Assembly (NCBI RefSeq): GCF_000423485.1
Contig: NZ_KE384026.1
Coordinates: 233,583 to 297,582 of the forward strand
Origin: Propionimicrobium lymphophilum DSM 4903
Lineage (GTDB): Bacteria > Actinomycetota > Actinomycetes > Propionibacteriales > Propionibacteriaceae
Direction: 5' to 3'
DNA: 64,000 bases
Positions 18,729 to 28,952 of this stretch are shown piece by piece. The translations under genes were made by a program, and so were the position numbers. Within the stretch, counting starts at the first letter, position 1. Every line of letters starts with the position of its first letter. Below the pieces are notes generated by a model. It searched no databases. It worked only from the letters and a program-made list of their open reading frames with translations, and was not told the origin of the DNA.

Positions 18729-19853
18729 ATGAATTTTAATCGTCAACCAGCAATTTTGGTTTTAGAAGACGGGCGGGTCTTTCACGGCCGACGTTTTGGT
18801 GCGACAGGCGAAACCTACGGCGAGGGAGTTTTTTCGACTGGGATGTCTGGCTACCAAGAGACACTGACCGACCCGAGCTATTTCCGTCAAATTGTCGTGG
18901 CTACCGCGCCGCACATTGGTAATACCGGATGGAATGATCAGGATGACGAATCCAACCGTATCTGGGTTGCCGGTTATGTGGTCAGGGACCCAGCTCGAGT
19001 GGTTAGCAACTGGCGTGCCAATAGAAGCCTGGAAGATGAGCTCATTAACCAGGGAATTGTCGGCATCTGCGATCTGGACACTCGCGCACTCACGATCCAC
19101 CTGCGTGAATCTGGAGCAATGAGAATGGCTATTAGCTCGGAGGACACCGACGAGAAAAAGCTACTTGAAAAAGTCCGACACCAGCCACGAATGGCTGGGG
19201 CCAACCTGGTTCAGGAAGTAACAGCAAGCCTGCCATACGTAGTTCCGGCGATGGGTGAAAAGAAGTTTGTTGTCGCTGCTTTAGACCTAGGAATTAAGGC
19301 AAACACTCCGCGCGAGATGGCCAAGAGGGGGATCGAAACGCATATTTTCCCTGCTGGAACGGAGTGGGAAGAGATCTTCAAAGTTAACCCGGATGGGTTC
19401 TTTATCTCGAATGGGCCAGGGGATCCTGCTACGGCCGACCAAGAAGTAGAGCTCACCAAGAGGGTACTAGAAGAGGGCTTGCCGCTATTCGGCATTTGCT
19501 TCGGAAACCAGATTCTTGGCCGAGCGCTTGGATTCGATACCTACAAACTTAAATATGGACACCGCGGAATCAACCAGCCGGTTCTCGAGCGTGAGACCGG
19601 TCGAATTGATATCACCGCACACAACCATGGCTTCGCGTTGGATGTCCCTCTCGATAAAACAACCAAGACAGAGTTTGGCGAGGTCAAAGTCAGCCACATC
19701 TGCTTGAACGATGACGTGGTCGAGGGATTGGAGCTACACAAGGATGGAAAGCTTCGAGCTTTCTCCGTTCAATATCATCCAGAAGCAGCGGCTGGTCCGC
19801 ACGACGCAGAGCACCTGTTCGATCGATTTGTGAGGTTAATGCAGAATGCCTAA
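18729..19853 (+). CDS. carA: Carbamoyl-phosphate synthase small subunit (374 aa)
   Basis: Glutaminase subunit of carbamoyl-phosphate synthase, supplying ammonia to CarB for pyrimidine and arginine synthesis. The catalytic nucleophile is Cys 257 in GICFGNQ, and the His-Glu pair is in [10 protein letters not shown] near residue 350. The N-terminal [11 protein letters not shown] segment matches. The start ATG 18729 has AAGGA upstream. It overlaps carB by 8 bp. pyrR, pyrB and pyrC, which often precede carA in actinobacteria, are not here. Confidence 0.96.
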   Translation: MNFNRQPAILVLEDGRVFHGRRFGATGETYGEGVFSTGMSGYQETLTDPSYFRQIVVATAPHIGNTGWNDQDDESNRIWVAGYVVRDPARVVSNWRANRSLEDELINQGIVGICDLDTRALTIHLRESGAMRMAISSEDTDEKKLLEKVRHQPRMAGANLVQEVTASLPYVVPAMGEKKFVVAALDLGIKANTPREMAKRGIETHIFPAGTEWEEIFKVNPDGFFISNGPGDPATADQEVELTKRVLEEGLPLFGICFGNQILGRALGFDTYKLKYGHRGINQPVLERETGRIDITAHNHGFALDVPLDKTTKTEFGEVKVSHICLNDDVVEGLELHKDGKLRAFSVQYHPEAAAGPHDAEHLFDRFVRLMQNA

Positions 19854-22800
19854 ACGCACAGACATTAAATCAATTCTTGTTATCGGTTCGGGCCCGATCG
19901 TGATCGGACAGGCAGCTGAATTCGATTACTCAGGCACTCAAGCCTGCCGCGTGCTCAGGGAAGAGGGATACCGGGTAATCCTCGTTAACTCCAACCCTGC
20001 AACGATTATGACCGACCCGGAGCTAGCGGACGCGACTTATGTCGAGCCGATCACACCGGAAGCGGTTACCAAAGTAATCGAGAAGGAACGTCCCGATGCG
20101 CTGTTGGCTACGCTTGGGGGCCAGACAGCGCTTAACACGGCAGTCGAGCTAGATAAACGCGGTGTCTTGGCTGAATACGATGTAGAGCTAATCGGCGCAA
20201 ACGTTGAGGCAATCACTCGGGGCGAGAACCGTGAAGCATTCAGGGAGGTTGTGGAGAACCTACCCGAGTTCGAGTTCGGTAAAGCTGAATCGGCTCGAAG
20301 TGTTGTCTGCCACACAATGGATGAAATCCGCGACGCGGCAGAGCAGCTAGGTTTCCCCGTCGTTCTGAGGCCTTCTTACACCATGGGTGGCGTAGGTTCA
20401 GGTTTCGCGCACAATGCTGAAGAGCTAGAACAGATGGCGAAGATCGGTCTCGATGCGAGCCCCGTCACTGAGGTGTTGGTTGAGGAATCGATTCAGGGTT
20501 GGAAAGAATTCGAGCTTGAATTGATGCGCGATAGCGCCGATAACGTGGTTATTATCTGCTCGATTGAGAATTTTGATCCAATGGGCGTGCACACTGGCGA
20601 CTCGATCACTGTTGCACCCGCTATGACCTTGACGGATCGCGAGTACCAGTTGATGCGCGACGCGGGCATCGCGATCATTCGCGCGGTCGGTGTAGACACC
20701 GGTGGCTGCAACATCCAGTTCGCGATTGACCCCAAGACCGGTCGAATGATCGTCATCGAGATGAACCCTCGAGTGTCCAGGTCATCGGCTTTGGCATCTA
20801 AGGCGACCGGGTTCCCGATCGCTAAGATCGCGGCGAAGGTTGCGGTTGGCTATACGCTGAACGAGATCACTAACGATATAACCCAGCAAACCCCAGCAAG
20901 CTTCGAGCCGACTCTCGACTATGTGGTTGTAAAGGTTCCTCGTTTCGCCTTCGAGAAATTCCCGAGCGCAGACGATACCTTGACGACACATATGAAGTCG
21001 GTCGGTGAGGCCATGGCTATTGGCCGAAACTTCACGGAGGCATTGGGTAAGGCATTGAGGTCGCTAGAGGATAGCGACGCACCCTTCGACTTCAGCGCGG
21101 ATCCCGGAAATAAGTCCGAACTGCTTAAGAAGGTATCTCGTCCTTACGATGGCAGGTGCGCCGACCTAGTGCGGGCGCTCCGAGCAGGAGCCAGCGTCGA
21201 AGAACTACACGAAGCAACCAAGATCGATTCCTGGTTCTTGGATCAGCTCCTTCTTATCGTTGAGGTCGCAGGCCAGGTCAGGCAGGCAAAGGAACTCACC
21301 CCCGAACTGCTTCGTGAGGCTAAGCGTCACGGGCTATCTGACGTGCAAATAGCAGAACTAAGAAACATCTCCGAACAAGCTGTTCAGCAGATTCGATGGG
21401 GACTTGGCATCCATCCGGTCTACAAGACTGTCGATACATGCGCCGCAGAATTCTCCGCGCGAACCCCGTACCATTACTCAACATTCGACGAGGTCAGCGA
21501 GGTTCAGAAGCGAGACCGTCCTGCAGTCATCATCCTCGGCTCTGGGCCTAACCGAATTGGGCAGGGCATCGAGTTCGATTACTCATGTGTGCACGCAGCT
21601 ATGGCGATCTCTGCCGCTGGCTATGAATCGATCATGGTCAACTGCAACCCCGAGACCGTATCCACCGACTACGACACCTCCGATCGTCTCTACTTCGAGC
21701 CTCTGACGCTTGAAGACGTCCTGGAGATCTACTATGCCGAGCAGCAGGCAGGACCGATTGCCGGCGTCATCGTCCAGCTCGGTGGACAGACACCACTCAA
21801 GCTGGCTAAGGATCTTGCCGAAGCAGGCTTGCCGATCATCGGTACCAGCCCTGAGGCTATCGATCTTGCAGAAGAGCGCGGAGCTTTCGGTGAAGTCCTC
21901 GCGAACGCGGGTTTGCACAGCCCTAAGCATGGCATGGCTCACAGCTTCGAGGACGCCAAGGAGATCGCAAACGAGATTGGCTATCCGGTTCTTGTTCGTC
22001 CTAGCTATGTATTGGGCGGGCGCGGCATGGAGATCGTCTACAACGATGAAGCGCTGAAGTACTACATCGAAAATTCTGCTCAGATCAGCCCCGACCTGCC
22101 AGTTCTAGTGGACAGGTTCCTGGATGACGCGATCGAAATCGATGTCGACGCACTTTATGACGGCAAAGAACTTTATCTCGGTGGCGTGATGGAACACATC
22201 GAGGAGGCAGGTGTCCACTCCGGCGATTCCTCTTGTACTTTGCCCGCCGCTACGCTTGGGCGTTCGGTGATCGAAGAGATTCGTCACGCTACTGAAGAGA
22301 TCGCCAAGGGCGTAGGCGTTAGGGGACTGGTCAACATTCAGTACGCCTTGGTATCCGACATGCTTTATGTGATTGAAGCTAACCCTCGTGCCTCACGTAC
22401 TGTCCCATTTGTTTCTAAGGCGACTAATACTCAGCTGGCTAAAGCCGCAACGTTGATTATGCTCGGTAAGTCCATCGCCGATCTTCGCAAGGAAGGCTGG
22501 CTGAGGCCAGAACACGACGGCGCGTTTACCTGGCGTGGAATGCCGATTTCGGTTAAAGAAGCAGTTCTGCCCTTTAGCCGTTTCCAGACGCCTGAGGGGA
22601 GAACTGTAGATAGTATCCTCGGCCCTGAGATGCGTTCCACCGGCGAGGTCATGGGCCTCGATACCTCCTATGGAGTCGCCTACGCCAAATCACAGTCGGC
22701 CATTTACGGCTCCATGCCAACAAGCGGTAAGGTCTTCGTCTCGGTAGCTAACCGAGATAAGAGGAACATCATTTTCCCGGTCAAAATACTCGCTGACATG

Positions 22801-23175
22801 GGCTTCGAGGTGCTGGCAACAGAAGGCACCGCATCGATGCTCGACTTGCACGGAATATCTGTCACTCAGGTGCGCAAACACTCTCAGGGCATCGGACCTA
22901 ACGGCGAACCAACCATCACCGATCTCATCAAAGACGGCGAAATCGCTCTCATCTTCAATACGCCAACCGGCGAAACTAGCGGCGGCTCTCCACGAGCTGA
23001 TGGTTATTTGATTCGTACTGCCGCAATCTTGGCTCAGGTTCCGATTATCACCACTGTCCAGGGATTGGAAGCAGCAGTTCAAGGAATTGTCGCCGAAAAG
23101 GCGGGCAACATCTCAGTCTGCTCTTTGCAAGATTGGGCTAAGAAATCCGGCTCGGCCTGGAAGATCAATAGCTAG
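19846..23175 (+). CDS. carB: Carbamoyl-phosphate synthase large subunit (1109 aa)
   Basis: Two homologous ATP-grasp halves (about residues 1-400 and 555-940) make carboxyphosphate and then carbamoyl phosphate. Each begins with the SGP.(I/R)IGQ..EFDYS motif (residues about 12 and 565) and carries the [13 protein letters not shown] / [13 protein letters not shown] loops. An oligomerisation domain lies between them and a C-terminal MGS-like allosteric domain after them. The length is slightly above the E. coli protein. The start overlaps carA by 8 bp. Confidence 0.97.
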   Translation: MPKRTDIKSILVIGSGPIVIGQAAEFDYSGTQACRVLREEGYRVILVNSNPATIMTDPELADATYVEPITPEAVTKVIEKERPDALLATLGGQTALNTAVELDKRGVLAEYDVELIGANVEAITRGENREAFREVVENLPEFEFGKAESARSVVCHTMDEIRDAAEQLGFPVVLRPSYTMGGVGSGFAHNAEELEQMAKIGLDASPVTEVLVEESIQGWKEFELELMRDSADNVVIICSIENFDPMGVHTGDSITVAPAMTLTDREYQLMRDAGIAIIRAVGVDTGGCNIQFAIDPKTGRMIVIEMNPRVSRSSALASKATGFPIAKIAAKVAVGYTLNEITNDITQQTPASFEPTLDYVVVKVPRFAFEKFPSADDTLTTHMKSVGEAMAIGRNFTEALGKALRSLEDSDAPFDFSADPGNKSELLKKVSRPYDGRCADLVRALRAGASVEELHEATKIDSWFLDQLLLIVEVAGQVRQAKELTPELLREAKRHGLSDVQIAELRNISEQAVQQIRWGLGIHPVYKTVDTCAAEFSARTPYHYSTFDEVSEVQKRDRPAVIILGSGPNRIGQGIEFDYSCVHAAMAISAAGYESIMVNCNPETVSTDYDTSDRLYFEPLTLEDVLEIYYAEQQAGPIAGVIVQLGGQTPLKLAKDLAEAGLPIIGTSPEAIDLAEERGAFGEVLANAGLHSPKHGMAHSFEDAKEIANEIGYPVLVRPSYVLGGRGMEIVYNDEALKYYIENSAQISPDLPVLVDRFLDDAIEIDVDALYDGKELYLGGVMEHIEEAGVHSGDSSCTLPAATLGRSVIEEIRHATEEIAKGVGVRGLVNIQYALVSDMLYVIEANPRASRTVPFVSKATNTQLAKAATLIMLGKSIADLRKEGWLRPEHDGAFTWRGMPISVKEAVLPFSRFQTPEGRTVDSILGPEMRSTGEVMGLDTSYGVAYAKSQSAIYGSMPTSGKVFVSVANRDKRNIIFPVKILADMGFEVLATEGTASMLDLHGISVTQVRKHSQGIGPNGEPTITDLIKDGEIALIFNTPTGETSGGSPRADGYLIRTAAILAQVPIITTVQGLEAAVQGIVAEKAGNISVCSLQDWAKKSGSAWKINS

Positions 23176-23183
23176 GAGTTTCA

Positions 23184-24263
23184 ATGTTTGATGAGCTACG
23201 TGCCAGGTTCCTGCTGAACGGATACAAGCACGTTTTGCGCGGAATTCTCTTCAACTCCTACAAAGGAAACCCAGAGGTAATCCACGAGCAGATGATTAGG
23301 GCCCTTGGCGATCTGCCAGAAGGGGTTTTAGATCTTTGCGCGCAGGTCATCGGGCCTAGGCGTAATCCCGTCATAGTAGCGGGCGTTGAGTTTCCAGGCA
23401 GGGTAGGCGTTGCTGCTGGCTTGGACAAGGATGCTCGCGCGGTTAGTGCTTGGGCGAAACTAGGTTTCGGTTTCGCCGAGTTGGGAACGGTAACGCCTCG
23501 CCCGCAGCCTGGAAATAATAAACCAAGGTTGTTCCGGTTGATTCCATCCGAGGGAATTATCAATCGGATGGGTTTCAATAACCGAGGCGCCGAGGCAATG
23601 GCACGTAGGCTTTCTGCTGCGGGAATCAGACGAGGTAACCAAAAAGTCGGTCTGCCTCTAGGCATCTCTATCGGAAAAAACAAGGTAACTCCGCTAGAAG
23701 AAGCTACCGACGACTACCTAACCGCTCTGTCCATTCTTGCAGATTACGCCGACTACGTAGCTATTAACGTATCCAGCCCGAACACTCCTGGACTGCGAAA
23801 TCTTCAAGACGACAAATCTCTTGGCAAGCTGATTTCCGCCCTGGTTGAACAGGCCGAGAGTCTAAATCAAGACGACCCGCTTCCGATCTTCGTGAAGTTG
23901 GCTCCTGATCTGAGCGATAATCAACTGGCTTCGATAATCAGCATTTGTGAAGAGGCCGGAGCCTCAGGAATCATCGCCACCAATACGACGATTACTCGCG
24001 GTGATCTGAACCAGCACGATGTCCATTTAGCCAACCAAGCCGGGGGTCTTTCTGGAGCTCCGCTGACTAAGATTTCGTTGCAAATGGTCGAAAAGATCAC
24101 TAGCAGAACCGAGCTTCCTGTCATGGGTGTTGGCGGCATCATGACTCCGAAAGATGCGCAATCAATGTTTAACGTGGGCGCTCAACTTGTTCAGATCTAC
24201 ACAGGCTTCATTTTCAACGGGCCTGCCCTAGTATCCGGAATTAATACGCTAACCCAGCCGTAG
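23184..24263 (+). CDS. pyrD: Dihydroorotate dehydrogenase, class 2 (359 aa)
   Basis: Quinone-linked oxidation of dihydroorotate to orotate. An N-terminal amphipathic helical extension (residues 1-45), typical of membrane-associated class 2 enzymes, precedes the FMN barrel. Visible motifs: VGVAAGLDKDARAV, MGFNNRGAEAMARRL, INVSSPNTPGLRNLQ (catalytic serine in this block) and GVGGIMTPKDA. ATG 23184 follows AGGAG, 8 bases after carB, so the pyr genes form one operon ending with pyrF. Confidence 0.95.
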   Translation: MFDELRARFLLNGYKHVLRGILFNSYKGNPEVIHEQMIRALGDLPEGVLDLCAQVIGPRRNPVIVAGVEFPGRVGVAAGLDKDARAVSAWAKLGFGFAELGTVTPRPQPGNNKPRLFRLIPSEGIINRMGFNNRGAEAMARRLSAAGIRRGNQKVGLPLGISIGKNKVTPLEEATDDYLTALSILADYADYVAINVSSPNTPGLRNLQDDKSLGKLISALVEQAESLNQDDPLPIFVKLAPDLSDNQLASIISICEEAGASGIIATNTTITRGDLNQHDVHLANQAGGLSGAPLTKISLQMVEKITSRTELPVMGVGGIMTPKDAQSMFNVGAQLVQIYTGFIFNGPALVSGINTLTQP

Positions 24264-24271
24264 GAGTTATC

Positions 24272-25069
24272 TTGGCACCTTATATCGACCGACTAGAGAA
24301 AATTTGTCGAGAGCGTGCACATCTTTGCGTCGGACTCGACCCGCATAAAAATCTCGTTGAAAAGTGGGGCCTTGATTACGACGTTAAGGGTGCCGAAAAG
24401 ATGGCCCGCGACACCGTAGCTGCTCTTTCCGAGACTGTCGGTGTTTTCAAGCCGCAGTCAGCGTTTTTCGAATGCTTTGGCCCTGAGGGGACTATGGCAC
24501 TCAAACGGGTGCTAGAGGACATTAGGCAAGCTGGTGCGTTGAGCATTCTCGATGTGAAACGAGGAGACATCGGGTCAACCATGGCTGCCTATGCAAACGC
24601 CTATCTTTCAGCAGATGCTCCGCTTGCCGCAGACGCGATTACTCTTAGCCCATACTGTGGCTTCGAGGCACTACGTCCGGCTCTGGACTTAGCAAAAGAA
24701 AATGATCGCGGAGTCTACGTTCTATGTCGCACTTCTAACCCCGAGGGCGAGAGATTGCAGCGCGCGCAGGTGGAGGCAGGAGCTACCGTTTCTGACGATA
24801 TCGCTGCCGCAGCTCACGCTGAAAACATTGCAGCGGGCACTAACTACGTCGGCCTAGTAATTGGGGCAACGAAGGATAGCAACGTTTCTCTGGGCGATTT
24901 CGCTGGCTCCATTCTTGCCCCGGGCATCGGAGCACAGGGTGGAAAGATCTCTGAACTAGACCGGCTGTTTGGGAAAGCAGTAAATAAGGTTTTGCCTAGT
25001 TCTTCGCGCGGGATTCTCTCCGCCGGCCCCGATGCGGACAAGCTCCGAGCTGCAGTATTAGAAGCCTGA
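24272..25069 (+). CDS. pyrF: Orotidine-5'-phosphate decarboxylase, type 2 (265 aa)
   Basis: Final step of UMP synthesis. The long type-2 subfamily is indicated by the active-site LDVKRGDIGSTM (catalytic Lys 96) and by the length of 265 residues. VGLDPHKNLVEKW near the N-terminus and LAPGIGAQGG near residue 212 bind the phosphate. TTG 24272 is preceded by AGGAG, 8 bases after pyrD. Confidence 0.95.
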   Translation: MAPYIDRLEKICRERAHLCVGLDPHKNLVEKWGLDYDVKGAEKMARDTVAALSETVGVFKPQSAFFECFGPEGTMALKRVLEDIRQAGALSILDVKRGDIGSTMAAYANAYLSADAPLAADAITLSPYCGFEALRPALDLAKENDRGVYVLCRTSNPEGERLQRAQVEAGATVSDDIAAAAHAENIAAGTNYVGLVIGATKDSNVSLGDFAGSILAPGIGAQGGKISELDRLFGKAVNKVLPSSSRGILSAGPDADKLRAAVLEA

Positions 25070-25102
25070 AACAACAATTAATAAACCAGGAAGATTTCAA
25101 AC

Positions 25103-26305
25103 ATGTCAATGTTCACTAGCGTGGAACAAGCACCGGTAGACGCCATTCTGGGCTTAAACGAAGCATTCAGGAATGACGACAATCCGAACAAGGTTAACCT
25201 TGGTGTGGGCGTGTACCACGACGAAGAAGGACGACTTCCGCTCTTAGATTGCGTACGCCAAGTCGAACGACAGATGGTTAAGGAGGCTAACCCGCGAAAC
25301 TATCTGCCGATCACCGGTATCCCCGAATACAACGAAAGCGTTAAGCGTTTAGTGTTCGGTGAGGACTCGTCCCTGATCAGCGACGGTCGTGTTGTTACCG
25401 TACAGGGGCTTGGCGGAACTGGAGCCATCAAGATCGGAGCAGATTTTTTGCACCGTCTTACCCCAAGGGTAAAGGTTCTTATCTCTTCGCCGACTTGGCC
25501 GAACCACAGGGGAATATTCTCGCGTGCCGGCTTCCAGGTCGAAACCTATAGGTACTACGACGAAATTAACCGGCAGGTTGATTTCGCGGGCATGTGCGCC
25601 GATCTGAAGGCCGCAGCAAGCGGAACCATCGTTGTCTTGCACGCGTGCTGCCACAATCCGACTGGATACGATTTAACGCACGCTCAGTGGGACAAGATTG
25701 CTTCGATTATCTCAGAACGTCATTTAGTCCCATTCGTAGATATGGCATACCAGGGATTCGCCGATGGCACGGAAGAGGATGCTTATGTGCCTCGCACATT
25801 CGCAGCCAAGCTGCCCAATGTCTTCATCGCTAACTCGTTCAGCAAGTCCTTTTCTCTATACGGAGAACGAGTTGGCGCCTTGTCGATAATCTGCGACGAC
25901 TCTGAGCAGGCCAAGAAGGTTGAATCTCAGGTAAAGATCGTGATCAGGACGAACTTTTCAAATCCTCCGACGCACGGCGCCATGATGGTCAGCAGAGTAC
26001 TGGGCGATCATGATCTTTACGATAGCTGGCAGATTGAGCTAGGTCAGATGCGTGACAGGATCAAACAGATGAGGACTGCCTTACTTAGAGGACTTGAAAA
26101 CGCAGGTGTGGAACAAAACATGGACCACATAGTAAGACAGGCCGGTATGTTTAGCTTCCTAGGTCTGACTAGGGAACAGATGCAATTGCTAAGAAAGAAA
26201 TTCGGTATTTACGGCACAGATACAAGCAGAATTTGTGTTGCGAGCCTAAACACATCGAATATCGACTATGTTTCAAAATCAATTGCTTCGATACTCAAAA
26301 AATAG
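25103..26305 (+). CDS. Aspartate/aromatic amino acid aminotransferase, AspC/TyrB type (400 aa)
   Basis: Class I PLP-dependent aminotransferase of the Ia type. The N-terminal APVDAILGLNEAFRNDDNPNKVNLGVGVYHDEEG closely follows the enterobacterial AspC/TyrB pattern. The PLP lysine is in NSFSKSFSLYGERVG near residue 249. The substrate-carboxylate arginine region near the C-terminus is present (DTSRICVASLN). It could supply aspartate/glutamate or the last transamination of tyrosine and phenylalanine, which would suit the aro genes and tyrA in this window; the sequence alone does not decide. This subclass is less usual in actinobacteria than the Ig type. A second ATG lies at 25109. Confidence 0.85.
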   Translation: MSMFTSVEQAPVDAILGLNEAFRNDDNPNKVNLGVGVYHDEEGRLPLLDCVRQVERQMVKEANPRNYLPITGIPEYNESVKRLVFGEDSSLISDGRVVTVQGLGGTGAIKIGADFLHRLTPRVKVLISSPTWPNHRGIFSRAGFQVETYRYYDEINRQVDFAGMCADLKAAASGTIVVLHACCHNPTGYDLTHAQWDKIASIISERHLVPFVDMAYQGFADGTEEDAYVPRTFAAKLPNVFIANSFSKSFSLYGERVGALSIICDDSEQAKKVESQVKIVIRTNFSNPPTHGAMMVSRVLGDHDLYDSWQIELGQMRDRIKQMRTALLRGLENAGVEQNMDHIVRQAGMFSFLGLTREQMQLLRKKFGIYGTDTSRICVASLNTSNIDYVSKSIASILKK

Positions 26306-26411
26306 GAGTTCCGACCGAATTGAGATTACAGTTAGTGCCTAGGGGATAGTTGATAATCTCGTCAATTGTCCAAGAGGTTTGGCTTTAATCTTGTTCAATG
26401 GAGAGGATAAA

Positions 26412-26723
26412 GTGGCCGTTCCGAACTTAACTGATGAGCAGTTGCAAGCTGCACGCGCTGCTGCGACGAGAGCGCGTAGGGCTAGAGCGGAGCTCAAGAG
26501 GAAGCTCCGCGATGGTGAAATTAACCTGAGCGAGGCTCTCGGAGTATGCAAAAATGATGACAGCCTAGCGCACATTAGAGTAATCGATTTGCTTAAATCT
26601 TTACCGCGCGTTGGCCCAGTTACTGCCGCTAAAGCAATGGATCGACATGCAATTGCGGAAAATCGAAGGGTCAGAGGTTTAGGCCCTAACCAGATTGCGA
26701 ATTTGTCAAAAGAATTCGGATAA
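26412..26723 (+). CDS. mihF: Actinobacterial integration host factor mIHF (103 aa)
   Basis: Small basic nucleoid protein unique to actinobacteria, unrelated in fold to enterobacterial IHF. The N-terminal helix LTDEQLQAARAAATRARRARAELKRKLRDG and the helix-two-turn-helix region ending LLKSLPRVGPVTAAKAMD are diagnostic. The open frame extends upstream to TTG 26379, but GTG 26412 is preceded by GGAGAGG at ideal spacing and gives the family N-terminus. It lies in its conserved place upstream of gmk and rpoZ. Confidence 0.93.
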   Translation: MAVPNLTDEQLQAARAAATRARRARAELKRKLRDGEINLSEALGVCKNDDSLAHIRVIDLLKSLPRVGPVTAAKAMDRHAIAENRRVRGLGPNQIANLSKEFG

Positions 26724-26774
26724 AGTGCCTAGTCAGTTCGTGTTTAATTATTTTGACGTGGCGTATTTATAAAC

Positions 26775-27341
26775 ATGTCTAAAGTTTTTGTTATTTGCGG
26801 TCCTGCTGGTGTCGGTAAAGGAACCGTTGTATCAAATTTAATGGCTAGGTATCCCGATCTCTTTTTATCAATTTCAATGACTACACGGCCTCCTCGTACC
26901 GGGGAGACCAACGGGATTCATTACCACTTCGTGGATGATAAAAAATTCGATGAGCTAGTAAATAACGATGGGCTACTTGAGTGGGCTCTCGTCCATAAGA
27001 AGTATCGTTATGGAACTCCACGTGGACCTATCGAAAAAGCGGTGGCTGACGGAAACATCGCCCTGTTAGAGATTGATCTGCAGGGTGCTCGCCAAGTTCG
27101 TAAGACAATGCCTGACGCGTTCCAAATTTTTTTGGCTCCGCCTAGCTGGGACGAACTTGTGAGCAGACTAGCCGGTAGGGGCACTGAATCTGCAGAGGAA
27201 CAAGCGAGACGACTCCAGAGCGCGAAGACCGAATTGGCCGCGGCAGATGAATTTGACGCTGTTGTTGTCAATGATGAAATCGACCGTACAGTTGATCAAC
27301 TGGTAGAGTTAATGGGGCTGCCTACAGCAGCTGATTACTAA
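26775..27341 (+). CDS. gmk: Guanylate kinase (188 aa)
   Basis: Converts GMP to GDP with ATP. Walker A GPAGVGKGT is at residues 8-16. The GMP-binding block SISMTTRPPRTGETNGIHYHFV is near 36-57 and IDLQGARQVRK near 98. The length is typical. The start ATG 26775 lacks a good ribosome binding site. rpoZ follows after 24 bp. Confidence 0.95.
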   Translation: MSKVFVICGPAGVGKGTVVSNLMARYPDLFLSISMTTRPPRTGETNGIHYHFVDDKKFDELVNNDGLLEWALVHKKYRYGTPRGPIEKAVADGNIALLEIDLQGARQVRKTMPDAFQIFLAPPSWDELVSRLAGRGTESAEEQARRLQSAKTELAAADEFDAVVVNDEIDRTVDQLVELMGLPTAADY

Positions 27342-27365
27342 ACCCTAGATTTCTAAAAGAGGCTT

Positions 27366-27707
27366 GTGTTGAGCACTGACATTCCTGAAGGCATCACTAA
27401 TCCGCCGGTTGACGATCTGCTTGAGCGTGTCGACTCTAAGTATCGTCTGGTTCTTTTTGCGGCTAAACGTGCTCGCCAGATCAACGCTTACTACTCTCAG
27501 CTAGGCGAAGGTCTTCTCGAAAACGTTGGCCCGCTTGTCGAGACTTATCCGCAGGAAAAACCCCTGTCGATCGGTTTGCGCGAGATTCAAGCTGGTCAGC
27601 TCGATTATAAAGAAATTGATCCTCTCGCCGCAGCAGCATCTCAGGACGATTCTGTAAATCCGGAATTCAATTTCGAGGATCCTTTCGGCGATATCGATCC
27701 CGCTTAA
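27366..27707 (+). CDS. rpoZ: RNA polymerase omega subunit (113 aa)
   Basis: Small subunit assisting assembly of the beta' subunit. The core motif [37 protein letters not shown] is the omega signature, followed by the actinobacterial [13 protein letters not shown] segment. GTG 27366 follows AAGAGG closely. It lies between gmk and coaBC as in most actinobacteria. Confidence 0.94.
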   Translation: MLSTDIPEGITNPPVDDLLERVDSKYRLVLFAAKRARQINAYYSQLGEGLLENVGPLVETYPQEKPLSIGLREIQAGQLDYKEIDPLAAAASQDDSVNPEFNFEDPFGDIDPA

Positions 27708-27725
27708 GCGTTAGAGGTACCCAAA

Positions 27726-28943
27726 ATGCGTGTGGTGCTTGGCGTCACCGGATGTATCGCTGCTTACAAATCAACCGAGATCGTTAGACGGCTCCGTGAG
27801 AGGGGCGCTGACGTCACGGTTGTCGCCACAGAGGCGGCTCTAAAATTTGTCGGCGAGACTACCTGGGAAGCTCTATCTGGAAAAGCCGTCTACTCCGGCG
27901 TCTTTAAAGACGTACCCGGTGTGGCTCATGTCCGACTCGGCACTAGTGCGGATCTAGTCATCGTTGCACCTGCTACAGCAGATTTCTTGTCGAGGGCTGC
28001 AAGCGGTAGGGCGGATGACATGTTGACCTCGATTCTCCTCACTACTCAAGCACCCGTTTTGCTGTGCCCAGCGATGCATACTCAAATGTGGGAGCACCCG
28101 GCAACAGTAGAGAACGTAAAAACTCTGCGTTCTAGGGGAGTAGTGGTTAAGGAACCAGCCAGTGGTCGTTTGACCGGTAGGGACTCAGGCGCTGGGCGTT
28201 TCCCAGATCCTAATGAGATCGTCGAGGCGGCCGCTTTTTTTCTTGAGCATCCGGACGCAGCTCGAAGTGCTGCTGAACAAGATCTCGTGGGGAAGAGGAT
28301 TTTGGTCAGCGCTGGAGGAACCCAAGAACCGATTGATCCAGTTCGCTACATAGGAAACCGAAGCAGCGGAAAAATGGGCTACGCGATCGCGAAGGCAGCT
28401 AGGCTTCGGGGCGCAGAAACAACTCTGGTTTCGGCAAATACGAGTTTGCCTGATCCGGCCGCAACTACTGTGGAGAATGTAGTCACCACCGGCGATATGA
28501 ACGCAAAAATGCAGTCGCTTATGCCTTCGAATGATATTGCGATCATGGCGGCCGCCCCTGCAGATTTTTCTGTGGTCGAAGCCAGCTCAAAAAAGATTAA
28601 AAAAGATGGCGATCAGGGGATCAGCCTCAGCCTCCAGCAGACCGAAGATATCCTTGCTGGATTGGTGGAAGCTAAAGAACCTGAGCAATTGGTCGTTGGT
28701 TTTGCTGCTGAGACAGCTTCTAATCATGATGAATTACTAGAGCTGGGTAAGGTGAAACTTCAGCGAAAAGGCGCTGATCTCTTGGTCTTGAACAACGTTT
28801 CTGATGGGAATGTGTTCGGCAAGGACTCAAACGAGGTAATAATTATTAATTCTGAAGGTGTGCTCGCAGAAAGTCAGGGCGAAAAAATGTCAGTGGCTTG
28901 GGCGATTATAGAAGCTATAAAGAAACACACCGAAAATAGCTAG
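27726..28943 (+). CDS. coaBC: Bifunctional phosphopantothenoylcysteine decarboxylase/synthetase (405 aa)
   Basis: Coenzyme A synthesis. The N-terminal CoaC flavodoxin-like domain (residues 1-185) shows GVTGCIAAYKSTEIVRRL, the FMN-site NxTAD equivalent APATADFLSR and the substrate-loop CPAMHTQMW. The C-terminal CoaB domain begins near 195 with LVSAGGTQEPIDPVRYIGNRSSGKMGYA. The lysine-rich KKIKK and the AAETAS segments follow. ATG 27726 has GAGGT upstream. metK follows after 9 bp. Confidence 0.95.
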   Translation: MRVVLGVTGCIAAYKSTEIVRRLRERGADVTVVATEAALKFVGETTWEALSGKAVYSGVFKDVPGVAHVRLGTSADLVIVAPATADFLSRAASGRADDMLTSILLTTQAPVLLCPAMHTQMWEHPATVENVKTLRSRGVVVKEPASGRLTGRDSGAGRFPDPNEIVEAAAFFLEHPDAARSAAEQDLVGKRILVSAGGTQEPIDPVRYIGNRSSGKMGYAIAKAARLRGAETTLVSANTSLPDPAATTVENVVTTGDMNAKMQSLMPSNDIAIMAAAPADFSVVEASSKKIKKDGDQGISLSLQQTEDILAGLVEAKEPEQLVVGFAAETASNHDELLELGKVKLQRKGADLLVLNNVSDGNVFGKDSNEVIIINSEGVLAESQGEKMSVAWAIIEAIKKHTENS

Positions 28944-28952
28944 GAGAACCGG

